NCBI RefSeq assembly: GCF_021018805.1
Contig: NC_086257.1
Span: 16,674,693 to 16,738,692 of the forward strand
Length of the DNA: 64,000 nt
Direction of reading: 5' to 3'
DNA from: Prinia subflava
Lineage: Eukaryota > Chordata > Aves > Passeriformes > Cisticolidae
A model generated the notes under the pieces. It ran no database searches, had not been told where the DNA came from, and was given only the letters and a program-made list of their open reading frames with translations. Made by a program: the position numbers and the translations under genes. Positions 13,201-25,800 of this stretch are shown here, in pieces (position 1 is the first letter of the stretch; each line of letters begins with the position of its first letter).

Positions 13201-16200
13201 ACCATCAGTAATGCAAGAGTAGGTTATGACTTTATTCTCCTTAGAGAAAGTATTCCAGCCTAGCTCAGATATTCAAGACCTCCGGTGATGTACAAGTGTT
13301 TTTCTTCTAAGCAACCACAGCTTAACCCTTGAGTTTTATTAAATCTATCACAGACATGCCAGCTGAGAAACTTGTCTGTAAAAAACAGGTCTTTTGCTTT
13401 AATTTTGAGATGCTGTGTGACACAGCAGAAGCATTAGTTGTTCTTTCACCTGCCAGCCTCAGAGTAAGTATCAGAGTGGAGGCTGGCTCCATCCTTCCAG
13501 ACAATGGGAATGGTATGAAGAGGTGAAGCAGTTGCCTGAGCTCACATGGTGTGTCGGTGGCAGAGCTGGCAGGACTTTATCTGATTCCCCTGCCAAATCC
13601 AGTGCCTTGGGCCAATGCTGACCATTCTCTTCATCTCATGTTTATTACTGCCAGCTATTGAATAAGAACTGGTGCTTCTTTGTTTCTGCTGTGTATTGCT
13701 GGCCCAGTTAAGGACAGGAGGTTTTTATCCTGGTTCCCCAGCAGACATGTCTCACAATTCAGAGCAGAGAAACAAGGAGGGCTGAACTGTGGCCAGCACA
13801 TCTCTGCAGTGCAGAGGTAGTTGGTGTGTTTCATAAATAGCCTCTCTCTCCATTCTTTTCAGTTCTTGGGCTTTGCCTATGTGTGCCAGGACCGAGCCAG
13901 TGGGCTGTTATCCCATGGAAGTCCTCCCTGCTTGCCTGGGACGGAGTTGCAGTGGGCAGTACATCATTAGACCTTCCAAATTGCTTGGCTCTTTCTCTTG
14001 ATTGAATCCAGTTGGTGATCAGCCATTGTAGAAGGGGGGTGAGCTGGCAGTCATCACATGCTGACCTGCAAGTAAGGCTAAAGGTGTTTGCAAGCACCCC
14101 AAATTCACATGTGAAGTACACATCTCTGGGTTCCGTGCATTAGCTGCTCACAGATGCCTTGTGATAGACAGCTTGGTGTCATCTGCTCCTAGGGAACTCA
14201 GACAGTGCCAAATAGCATGTCTAGGGGAAATAGAGGGCATCTGTGTTGGCTTAGTGTGGTGGAATGTGTCCCAAAGGTGATGCTGATAGCTCAGGTGAAC
14301 AGAGGATTCAATGCTTGATACAGCTGAGCAAGCTGCTCACTGGTATTTTTGATGTTGATAGGGAGAGTAGTGGCTTCTGCTGCCTATATTGAAAAAGGTT
14401 CAGGGTGGAAAAACTGGTTCTGAATGAAGCAGAAACAAACTAGTTCTTCAGCGTCTCTGATAGCAAGGCAAATAAAACCCAGGAAAACATGTGTTTGTGT
14501 AGAGGTGCATGTGAGGTCAGTACTGGGAGGAAATTCTTATTTTACATTTTTTTGCTGAGGAAACAATCCTTGCTCTGAGAGTCTTGCCCTCCACTTGATG
14601 GTGTTTTTCTTCCCTGGTGATGAACAGACGTCATCAGAAAGTCTCTTGTTGTTCCAGATTCTGCTTATCACGTATTTGAACAAAGACTTGACAAAGTTTG
14701 AGGTTTTTTCAGGTATTAATTATAGTTGACTGCATGGCTAATCCATCATCCTCTTTAGATGGAGTCACTGGATGTTGACTGATATAACTGCAAATGTGAT
14801 CAGTCTGCCATAGGTGAAGATGTAGCAGCTCTTTGTCAGAGTCATTTCAGTTTCACCCAACAGTATATGGAAGAAAGGCTAATTGTATAACGACAAAAGA
14901 CAATGTTTGGAAGGAGATGAAAGATTCTGACATTACAGTTCTATGATTTCTCATTTGAATTCCAAAGTGAGAAGAGAAAAAATTCATGGCCACAACTCAT
15001 TTTATCAGGTGTTTCTGGGTATGATCACTCCTTCTGAGTCCTGGGATATTTTATCTTTTGTCATTCATAGCATACGGATGCTAAAGTACAAAGAAGCTCA
15101 GAAAGCACCTGTGGTTTTCATAGCCCTCTGAAATGAGACTACAGGAGCCTTAGCCAAGATCCCAGCAGCTGAGCTGAGGACAGAGCTGATCTTGCCCCAT
15201 CTGAGGAAACCAGTGCCTGCTGAAGTCCTCTTCTGGGTTTATCTTAAAATGTTCCAAGTACTAGCTCACATCTTCTGAATTATATGTCCTGTTAAAGTTT
15301 GCAGTGATTCGTTTGGAGTACATTTTGTTGAGCAACCTCTTGGGTTTGTTTTGAAAGCAAGTGGCTTTGAATCTGTCTTGGGTAGTCTGGATCATTTGTC
15401 TTGCCCTTTTCTGCATCTTCATGTGGTAACAGGTAAGTTGTTTAAGAAAACAAACGTAATTCAGAGTATGGATTTCCCCTGATTATGGAATTGCGTAAAA
15501 TGGGAGCATCAAGCATGACATCTCAGATAAGGTTGTTGGTCCACGTTGCACTTGTTTCCTTAGTTGGGACTTGAGGAAGACCTCCTCCCTGAGTGTGCTC
15601 CTTCTTTGTGCAGCTTTGCATTTACTTGTGGGAAACACGTCCTGTCGTTTCCTACTTCCATCTTGAGGCACGAACACCCATCTCCCCAAAGATGTGTATT
15701 TACAAGTTGTTGCATTGTCAGCACCTTAAACCTGCCAGCACTACTAAACTTTGCCCTCTGAAGGAAGCATATTTCTATTTTGGATCTCATATGATAGCTA
15801 GTATCTTGCATTTGTCCTGATTGGTTACCAACCAAGTTGGCCACAGCCCATTGCCCATCTGTGATGGGCTGCCATTAAATTGGTGGTCACTTGAAAACTA
15901 AGCAAGAGGCAGCAAGAAAGCAGCCTCAGGAGTTTGTTGGACTCAAATGGAGTGAGGATCTTGAGACATCTGGAAGAAACCAGCCATGCAAAATCACTGT
16001 GGAGGGGTTTTTGTGCGTAATTCCTTTAACTGGGCTTGAAAAACTCGTTTCTGTCACAGAAATACAAACTAACCAAGCAGTCACTCTTCCATGGGGTTTT
16101 TTTTTTTTGTAAAAAAACCACCCTAGCCTGAATACAACAAAATTTAATTTGTGCTGTCCTTGACAGCTGCCCTGTCATGGGTTTGATCTGTCTGATCCTG

Positions 16201-18223
16201 CAGAACTGGGAGGCTGCAGAGCTGTCGCTTATTGGGTGTCTCATGGCAATGCTGAAAAATTCACAGTCCAGCAGGAGGTTTTGCATTAACTTTAGGTTTA
16301 TAGTTTCACCTCAATTACAAGGTCTCTGTTTTAATCTCAACACTGTTCTTGCTTTTCTGAGGAACCAACTCCCTGATCCAGCTTGCACTTTTTTTCTGAT
16401 TAGCATGTTAGAGTAGAACCTGACCCACAATAGTGGGAAATAAAATGCTTAAATAGCTAAAATAGGATTTGAAAAAATGCAATTTATTAAATGATTTCTC
16501 GGTCATTGATGTGTTTAGCAGGTATAGAAGACAAAATGAACTAAAACAGGCTTTGGCATTTCAGAAAGTGAGTCATTTTTTCTGTTGCATCATGTGTAAA
16601 CTTTTCCCTACTCATGTATGTATGGTTGGAATTACTTTGAGGTTTTGAATTCTCTCTTCAGCACTCGGTTTTTTATTATTTTCAAACTATGAAATGTAAA
16701 TGCTGTGCTCATATTGCCTTGCTGTTTAGTTCTTTGGGTTTTGGTTTTTTTTTAATAAGACAATGTGCAACATACAGGTGGTTAAATGAGCCGGGGAGTT
16801 ATTGATTTCTCATGTTTATATAGGAGTAAAAGGTAGGTTTATTAATGGATCCATAACATTGTTCCAGCAGGAGCTGCTGACAAATATCCTTTACCCAGGG
16901 GGCCAACCTTGAAATCCTTTGGCAGTGTGGAAAAAGAAATCTCTTTTCAGATTCTCAAGCATTTATGGAGGTTCCTCGAAATTAGTTTAAAGACCGTGAG
17001 CATGATGCTGTTGCAACCAGCTGAGATAGTAAAGAGGTGTGTCTTTCCTTCAGAGAGTGCAAGAGAGTACTCTGAGGTTCTCCATGCTGGAAGAATGCTA
17101 TGGCTCAGAATCCCAGGAGTTCTGAGATAAAGACTGGAGCAGACAGTGAGCACTGGGAGATGACAGATAGAAATATGGTGTCTGAATGGAATTTCCACAG
17201 GCCAGACCCAGCACAGAAGCCAGTTGGCCTCCACATGCCAGGACCAACAAGATGTTGTACATTTTTCTTGGGATGAAGAAATCCAGCAGAGTTGTGTCAA
17301 ACCTGTCCTTGTATGCCCACTTCATAGGGAGAAATGGATACTCATTAGGAGTGAACTGGATGACCTTGGATGGCCTTCTTTCTTCAGAGTTCACAGAGTT
17401 CACATTCTGCCACCTGCAGCCGAGCTCTGCAGGGGACAGAGGACTTGCCCCAACCCCAAGCAGCTGGACAAAATAACACCACCTGGGCATCATCCCTTCA
17501 GGAAACTTGTCTGTAGCTTACTTTCAACTCAGCACTGAGGATCAGTGGTTTTGCCACAAGTAGCCTTTGCATAGTGGTAGCACAAGTATGGGTACAAAAC
17601 ACCGTTCAGAGAAGGAAGATTTACTGAAAAGATCCTGAATGGCTAAGAAATGGATGCTACCACAGGCTTCTCCCAACCCTCGTTAATTTTCATTGTGAAA
17701 GAGGGAAGGGTTTGGAGAAGGGTTTTTTGTTTGCCTGAAATAAAAAAACCCCAAACCTTTCATGTACCTGTTGCCCCAAATGTTTTTAGAACTAGCGTGC
17801 AGCTGCATGGTCTGCCTTGTCTCATTAGGAACTGGCTTGATCTTCAGTCTTGGCAGATTCCATGAGAGTCTAAAAGATTGTTAGAAGGATCAAAGGTGAC
17901 TCTATGGTATGAGAGGGTAGGAATCTCCCAGCTTATTGAATGTCAGCTGTGACCGCAGTGCCTGGCGTGTGTTGTGTCAAGACTCCGCAGTTACGGCATG
18001 CTGGAAATGTAAAACTGGAAAGGGTTTTAGGAGATGATCCTTTCCTTTTCCTGGCAGGTGGCAGGAGCTCAGCTGGTAGCAGTGCTGTGCCATGTTTTAT
18101 TGCTGCTCTGTCACTGGGCCTTTGTAGCTGATGAGCCCTGTGTAGTCAGAGCAAGTTGCTCCTGGGGTTGTCTCTGTGACTTTCACCCTCCAGCCATGCA
18201 GATAGAAAGTGTGTGAGAGAAGG

Positions 18224-18258
18224 TTGGACCTGACCCTCACATTGGACCTGACCCTCAC
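18224..18258. repeat. 18-bp tandem duplication
   Basis: The 17-bp word ttggacctgaccctcac occurs at 18224-18240 and again at 18242-18258, separated by one base. It is a simple local duplication about 200 bp upstream of the SINE and is not part of it. Confidence 0.9.
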
Positions 18259-18455
18259 GTGTCCCCAGTTAGTCATTGCCTGGAATGTGAAATGCTGAAA
18301 GCCTGCAGAAACCTTGCGGGGAACTCAGCTGAGGGTGCCAAGGTCCTCTGGGGTAGAGTTCAGCAGTCTGAAGGGCTCACCTGATTACAGCGAGGTTGTT
18401 GTGCACAGTGACTCACCCAAGATTATCTTTGATGTCATGGGGTGTTCCTTCCCAT

Positions 18456-18586
18456 GACAGTTGACAGCACAGTTGGTCAGAGCATGGTAATGTGGGTTCC
18501 ATCCCCCTGTGGGCCATTCACTTAAGAGTTGGACTTGGTGATCCTTGTGAGTCCCTTCCAACTCGGAATATTCTGTGATCCTGTGA
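18456..18586 (+). mobile_element. tRNA-derived SINE with CR1-like 3' tail (TguSINE1-like)
   Basis: The head, about 18456-18509, resembles tRNA-Ile. It has an A-box-like region (cagttggtcagagcatgg), a B-box-like region (gggttccatcc) and the 3' acceptor-arm sequence tgtgggcca. From about 18510 the tail has the words attcacttaagagttggac, gatccttgtgagtccctt and ccaactcggaatattctg, and it closes with the degenerate ATTCTGTG repeat typical of CR1 3' ends. This architecture is what I recall for TguSINE1, a passerine SINE mobilised by CR1 reverse transcriptase. The D-arm to T-arm interval is too short: the anticodon arm is mostly deleted between gagcatggtaa and tgtgggttcc. No clear target-site duplication was found, which is usual for CR1-mobilised elements. 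The start is approximate. Confidence 0.85.
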
Positions 18587-19049
18587 CACCCTGCTGGCTG
18601 CAGTTGTGATGGGCTTGTACTTGCTGGGGCTGAAGAGCAGTGCCAGGGTGTGAGATGCCCTCTTGTGCAGTCTGGGCAGCACAGCTGGATGCTCCCATGG
18701 CTTGTGGCATCTCTGTGGACGAGTGGTTCGGCTGAGCCCACCACTGTGGGCAAAGCCTGGCAGGGACCTTTGCTCTTCAGTTTTAAGTGAGGATTTCAGC
18801 TTTAGATTGGGTTTATGGAAAGCAGAGTAAGGTTTGGTTTACAGAAGAAAAACAAAAATAGTCTTTTCAAAAAGCAATTCATTTCTGCTTTCTGTGAGCA
18901 AGGCTTCCAAACGGACTCGGTCAGTTCTGCAGTGTGATCAACAGGACTGGAAAAAAATACCAAGTGAAGTAACACAGTGGCTGTGGTAAACATGAACTGG
19001 GGCCTTGGAAGTAGCTAATGGCATACCACAAAAGAGTCTCCTTTCACCC

Positions 19050-19420
19050 ACCACGGACGGTGCCAGCAGCAAGCGCTGCCAGCGCTGGCGTCTAGCAGAG
19101 GAAAGCATCATTTGGCTCCCTTTTGGATTTCATTACTCTTCCTGCACTCCCTCCTGCTCACAGCAAAAGCCTTTCCAGTTGTAAAGGAGTGAATTAAGTG
19201 CCTTCGTGTCAGTGATGGATGAGGCGCTTTCTCCCCCTTCAAAGCGAGGAGCCGTGCCGGTGAATGCGGGACGGCAGGGTTGAAAAGTCCAAGCGGAACA
19301 GGAGAGCCCGTGTGGTGACCCAGCTGTCAGGCAGGACACCCTGGGGATGCCTCCCGCCGCTGCCCTCTGAGTGGGGAACAAAAACCACTCTCAGCACGCT
19401 CGCTCGGCCTCAAGGCTCCT
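19050..19420. promoter_or_regulatory. intronic CpG-elevated patch (function unknown)
   Basis: CpG dinucleotides are clearly more frequent here than in the surrounding intron, about 19 by eye, including clusters such as aagcgctgccagcgctggcg near 19071 and gccgtgccgg near 19251. No TATA box, open frame with family similarity, or transcription start is evident. It could be an intronic regulatory element or simply a local GC fluctuation. The assignment as regulatory is inference. Confidence 0.3.
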
Positions 19421-19821
19421 TTTTTTGTCTGTGCCCTGCTTTCAGTGGACTTGGGCACATCCCTGAACACACAGCAGCCGTTTGTGCGGGTTCAGGGAGC
19501 CTCAAAGGCTCTCGCAGGGAGCTCCTCCAGGCTGCACAAAGCAGGGTTACCACGCTGGTACTTGGGAGATCTCCTCTCAGGCGTCCATGGCTAATCATAT
19601 TAAAGGTGACCTCGTGGGCAGCGCTCTCCATTGTTGCCATATGTTTTGTCCAGTGCTTGAGTGATGTTGTGCATTGGAATGTATTCATGCGTCGCCTAAT
19701 TTAATCACCAGGCTTAATCCCCTCTCCTGTTCTACACCCTTTAAATTTACTGGCTCCTTTCTACCCTCCCATGCATTGTCTAGGTCTCCTTCACAAGCTA
19801 ATATGAATGCCTGGAGATACT

Positions 19822-19837
19822 TTTATTTATTTATTTA
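19822..19837. repeat. (TTTA)4 microsatellite
   Basis: Four perfect TTTA units inside a T-rich stretch. Confidence 0.9.
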
Positions 19838-22800
19838 CTTTCAGAAAGTATTTAAAAATATAATCTCATTTTAAGCCCAACAGCCTCTCCAAAGGGAGAG
19901 CAAGCACAGTGGATGCTCTAGCAGGCTGATTCTTCTTTCCTGTGATATTTTCCTTCCAGCTTTTCCATAAAGAAATTAGGGATTAGGCTCATGGGTTTTA
20001 AAAAAAATAAAAATAGTACGAATGGAAAAATTACTGAGAAAGCGGTGTGTCTCCTTTTAATATTGTTGGAATAAATAACTAATTTTAAGAACTTGACTGT
20101 CTCTGTAAAATATAGTGTTGGTTTCTGCCTTTAAAACTTACTGCTTTGGTATGGACAGCTCCTGTTCCAGGGCTGACTGGACAAAATTAACCCAAGCAAG
20201 ACCCAAGTCCATTAAGCTGGGAAACTGGAAAGCTTGATTTATGCAAGCCTACTGCAGAACTCAGAGAGCTCTGCAAGAGCTGCTGTGCTCCATGACAGAC
20301 AGGCATTTCTAAGGAGCAGGCCTTTGCAGAATGTCTTACAAGGATAATTTCTAAAGATTTTGGTAAGATTTCCCTGCTTCAGCTGATGCTGCCTTGTGGA
20401 GGGGTGTGTTAAAAATGGGAATTAGAGATTCAGTTGTGTTGTGACTTGCTTTAGGTGTGGATGGGAGCAGTCCTGGCAAGGGAAGACTGTGATGAGATTT
20501 TAGGGTGATACACAATCAGGTTGCTTGAATGCTGAACTCCCAGGGGCAGGAAACCTTACACTTGCTAAGGCGGATTGTTAAATAAACAACCTCATGCTTA
20601 GATTGGTTCATCTCTTAGATTCTCCTGCTCTGCATACAGCATGCTGGTACCCACACCTCTAAACACTGGAACACATCCTGGATGTCTTTGAAACCTTAAA
20701 CATAGATTGTACCTGAATTACAGCTTTGAGTTTCCCTCTGTGTGTGGGTGTGCACAGGTATACATGAGATCCCTGCAGCCAAGTTCTCACACATGAGCTT
20801 GCTGTTCTTCTCTGACTGTGCTATGTTTTAGGTTTGATGGGAGGAAGGAGGGATGATGTAAAAGGTTGCAGATTTGTGGCTGGTTTTAAAAATAGTTTTA
20901 AACTGTTATGTATCTTCATTTTAAAGAAATGCAATACTGCTTGGAAACCACAGCTACTGAACATAAACCATGTTGAGCCCCTTACATGTGTTTAGTCACA
21001 GTGCAGAACAGAGGGTTGTAACAGCCTGCTGTGAATTAGCACTGGAAGAAGTTTCCTGATCCTACCCCCCACATTCCAACCCAGGGATCCACAGCAGCAT
21101 CACGGGCTCTGACATCAATTTGGCCTTACAAAAATGCTATAGAATTTACACCTTTTCAGTGTGAACCTTGCCAGAGCCCTTTCTGTAGTGCCTGCATGCA
21201 GAAATTGCTTCTCTCTTGAAGCACAGCTGTGTTGGAGCCAGAGGACAGCTGGCCATGGCTTAGCTGGAAGGCAGGGTGCCTGTCCCACTGCCAGGGGGTC
21301 TGGGCTTGCTGGGACAAGTCTCCTGGCCACTGTCTACTCCTGCTTCCTTCTTTTCCTTTGACAGAGGAGCCTGGAGCCTCTAGGAAAATGTGGGTGGGAG
21401 CAGGTTGCTGCCAGAAGAATTCAACCATGCCACAACCAGCCTCTTCCCAGGGGAGCCCGGCAGTTGTGCTAACAGCAGCAACTCTTGCCATCCTTGGGAA
21501 TGGAGAGGGATGTCTTTGGAAAGCTTTGGATCTCCTACTCATGCACTGAGCAACTGTGCTTAGACATGCCATGGGCTTTGGGTGAAGTCAAGGAAAGGAG
21601 GTCATGGCACACGGCTGTGCCCAGGGAGGAGGGTGCCAGCACTGCCGTGGTGGGATGTGGAGTGGTGTTCTGTGCCATGCAGCCTTAGGAGAAGATGCTC
21701 TGCAGCTCTGGATGTGTATGACAGGAGATGTCTTCCCATCCCCGTGCTGTAACAGTGTCAGGGGGAAAAGGTTTGACCAAGGACACAGCACAGCTGCCAG
21801 CTGTCCTGGCAGGTTGTAACATACTGCAAGAAAGTCCAGGTTGTCCCCAGAGACTGTGCAAAGCTTGAGTCAGCAGCACTAGGTCTGGACTTCAGGACTG
21901 CCAGGTATTTCACAGCAGCACCTCAAGGGATGGTAAAGAATGGTGTGTCTGTCAAACTGAGATGAGTGTGGTGTAATCAGGGTATTCTGCTCTTCAAGTC
22001 CCAGTTTAACAGGTCGTATATATAACTAAACCTAGAAATACTGTTGTGATTGCTCTTGTTACCTGGTAGAGCTCTTACCTTGTCAGCACAGGGGCTGTTC
22101 ATATTTTAATGGGTTTATCTCTTGTATGGAGGGTATTACAAGCTTTCATCTGTCTTCCAATGAGACTGTACGGAAATCCCTCCAGGCATGAGGCAGTACC
22201 TGGGCCCTGAATTAATCTGTGCTCCTGGATTCTCACAGCTCCATTAGTGGCTTAGCAGGGGAAGCAGTTTGCATTAACAAACTTAAGAAAATAGGATTTG
22301 CTGTGTTTGATCTGCCCTCAGTTCCTTGTATCCTCCCAACAGCAATGACAAAAGACTGGGCACATTACAGGAAGGCACAAAATAGTCATAGGGAAGACAC
22401 AAAATAGGCTGATTTGTAAAACATGTTTCAGCATCCTCCAGGGCTCGTGGGGTGAGGGAAAGTTCTTCTATAGTCAGGTTCAGTAAAAGACACCAAACCT
22501 TTCTTCCTCCTGCCACCTACCCAGACACATCTGCACCCACAGCTCTTACCTTGCCTCTCCCTGTGACTTGAGCCATTTGGAGACAGCACAGTGTCACATC
22601 TTCCTCCAGGTAACCACTGCCATCTGCTCTGTTGCTGGCGTGAGGCCGGGGCAGCTCTCAGAGGCCAGTGGTGCTTTGGGAAGAGATGTTTTCTCCCTCA
22701 CTTCTCATCCAGTGTTGCTGGTGTTCTTGATCTGTTTTCCATTCCAGAAACTGCCTGAGGCACTGCAGTGGTTCCCTTGTGGTGCCTTAGCAGGGCTGAG

Positions 22801-25800
22801 CATCCATCAGGGGCTGGATCTGACCCCTCTTTGGGAGCTGCTGACTTCTGCAACGCTGTTCTCTACTGACCACAGGCTCTTGCAAAACAGCAGGGCCAAG
22901 CATGAAGTTAAACTTCAGGCTGCTTAAACCTGGGGTCAGTAAGTTAAGACCTGTTTTCAGGCATGGCTGTCAGGTATCTGAAATAATGAGCAGTTTGGGA
23001 TAATAACCTGTTACCTTGTAGTACCCTCTCATAACAGCATATCAAGCAGCGAGTTTAGAGAGGGTTTCTACTTGGCTGCGTCATGTTTCACCCAAAGCAA
23101 ATGTAGAACACAGAACACACCAATTGCTTTTCTTTCAAGCTCTCATATACCATTTTGGGACAGAAATGCTGTAGGGATCTCTTCTGATCAGGCTTTGTTT
23201 TTGTCTGTCAGATCAAGGTAGCATACATATGGGCTTCCACACCACCCAGCCTATGACAAAGCTGGTGTTGGTCCCACAGACCCCTGAGGTCCTGACTGTG
23301 ACTGGTGCCACAGGTGCCGTGGCTGCACAGAAATGTCCTTTCTTTGGCTGCTGGCACTGGTCAGCTTAGGGGAAATTTTATGTCAGCTGTAGCCCCAAAG
23401 TTCCTTTCCTTGTTAATGGCGAGAAATATTTCCTTTATTTCATGTAGTTACTTTAACTCACCTAGTTGGTCTGTTTGCTCCAGGATTTTCAGAGCAGTGG
23501 ATGTATTTGTTGCTCAGCCAGCCCCTGGTGGATGAGCCAGGGATTCTGAGGCCCAGGATCTGTGTCAGTCCTGAGTACCAGGGGGTGTTGCTGGTGTCAT
23601 TCTCTCCTTCTCTAGGCTCTGCACCAACTGCAGGTGCCTGTGGGCTTTGGAGCTGTAGTGTCAGCAGCTCCATTTCCCACCTCTCTTCTCACAAAGCAGA
23701 CCCAGGTCTTGCCTGTTCTGTTCGCACCAGTTACAGGTCCCTGTGCTGCTCCCTGGCCTCTGGCTGTCGGTCTCTGATCTCTCCTAGGGAATTTTAACCC
23801 TCTGATATGTATATGAGATCTGAGTGCTGCCCTCCAGCCATCAGCTTCTTCATGGATAGGGAACTTCACTTGCCATCAACTCTTAATTGTTTGAGAAGGG
23901 GCAGTCTTACCTCCCCAGGAGTCTCTGGGGTTGTTTTAAATTCCTGATTGCAATCTACCTTCTTCCTAGAGTCTTGATCATCCTCCTCTCCCAAATTCCT
24001 GCTTTCCCAAATGAATTTCCATATCTCTCAAGTAAAGAAGAGACTGTTTGGGCTGGGCAGGATGAAGTTGCCCCCTGTTAACTGTTTCGTGCTAAGCCTG
24101 TAGTCATCATCAGTTTTCAAAATGCAAGAATTTTCTGCAGCCCAAAATCTCTTGTCTCAATTGAGGCTGGCAAAGCCCAGCTTGTGAGGGTTTTGTTACT
24201 GCACAAGGTGAAATCAGTGAAACTGACTTTTGTCAGAGTGTGGCTGGGATTGGGAGACACAAAAGAGCTGGGAATGCTTTAAAGGGAGGCTGGGAAACAA
24301 GCTCTGAGTAACAGAAAATGAAACAGCCAAGCAGTGAAACTTGGCATGTGTCTTGTTAGTGTCACATTTTTTTAATGTGGCATTTCCTAGGGATGTTTTG
24401 CTTCTATTTTCAAGTTGGTGTATGTGTAGAAAATACTTTAACTTCACTGACAGTTCCCTAGTGGTCATGGGCACGCAGTGCAGTGTCACAATTTGTTAGC
24501 TTCTGAAGAAGGTATTTTTAATCCACAAATTTGAACTCTTCACAATTGTATAATCTGTATTTTAGTTATGTGGTTTCCTAATCGTGCATGTAGAGAATGA
24601 GCTCATCCAGTTTATAAAATGAACGGAAGTATTCAGCTCTTCTTTCTAAATAAATCTGGATCCATTTCTTTGTGGATTGCGTCTGAAACCTCTGATGCAG
24701 GCAAGTGTGAATGCTTAAAAATAAACTCATTTGAAGCTGGTTTTTTTTTTGCCAAGTGGTGAAAGTTGTCTTGTGCCCTGTCTTTCTAGAAAGGCTCTTC
24801 AGCTTTGACTTGCAGCTGTGACAAAGAAGCCAAGGGTGTGATGTCAGCTTGTCATTTTGGTGACAGCATCTGCCTGCCTCTGCAAAGGATCCAGCCACAG
24901 TTCTTCCTGCCACCCATAGCAGAGGTTTTGGGGGCCACTAGCTATCAATAGGGCAGCCCTCTTATGTGCCAGGGAATATGTGCTGGTGACTTCACTTTGT
25001 GACAGGGAGACTCCCTCATTGCATCCCAGGACTGATGTTTGGAGAGCAAGAGCTGTTGCAACCTGTGGGATAATTTAGTAATAGCTTATTGTGGCTTTGG
25101 GTCCCAGGCTGGGAACCTTTGGGTTTCCAGATTAATTTAAGGGGGAAGAACTATCTTCTCTCTTCCATCTGCTGTGTCAGTAATTCACTGGCTTTTCCCA
25201 TGTTTTATGCAGCTGTATAATGCAGGCAGCAGCTATGTAAATGACAGGATTTTAAAATAAAATAAGCAGAGGGATTCAGACCAGAGTAATACCCCAAATG
25301 TGTTTCAGCTCCTCCTAGGCTGGACTGGGGTTTGATTTGACATTGTCCTTAGCCACATGCATGGATCTTGTAGCCTGTTAATGGAGGCAGTTTGCTGGCT
25401 AATGTGCTGAGGGCATGAGGCAGCAGGGACAGCTTCAGGAACCTCCTAGAGAATTTAAACCTTCACCTGGAAATTGTGTTGTTAGGGATGGGGAGCAGGA
25501 GCCTCACTGAGAAGGCAGTAAGTGTGATGTACCAGTTTTATTCACAACTTCCAACCAGTAGCAACAGCAGTCCCATAATCAGGTTCTGAGACTGGCCAAA
25601 CGTTTGCTGTCTACAAAGCCAAAATGAAAGGGCTGCTCCAACCAATTGTGAGAGGTAACTTGTTGAGCTGGTAGCAAGTTTCCTTGTCTTTCCTCTTTTT
25701 TCCACTGTAGGACTTTCGGTTTGTCCTTTATTACCCCCATCCTGTCCTTACCACATGTTCTTCATCCACTACCCAGGGTCTTTCTCCAGCAATTTTGAGC

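Noticed and set aside
18461..18510. Functional tRNA-Ile gene
   Set aside because: The anticodon arm is largely missing, the cloverleaf cannot form, and a CR1-like tail follows directly; it is a SINE head.
23574..23600. CTCF-like site around accagggggtgttgctgg
   Set aside because: Two positions of the conserved core are missing compared with the CTCF consensus, so the match is too weak to report.
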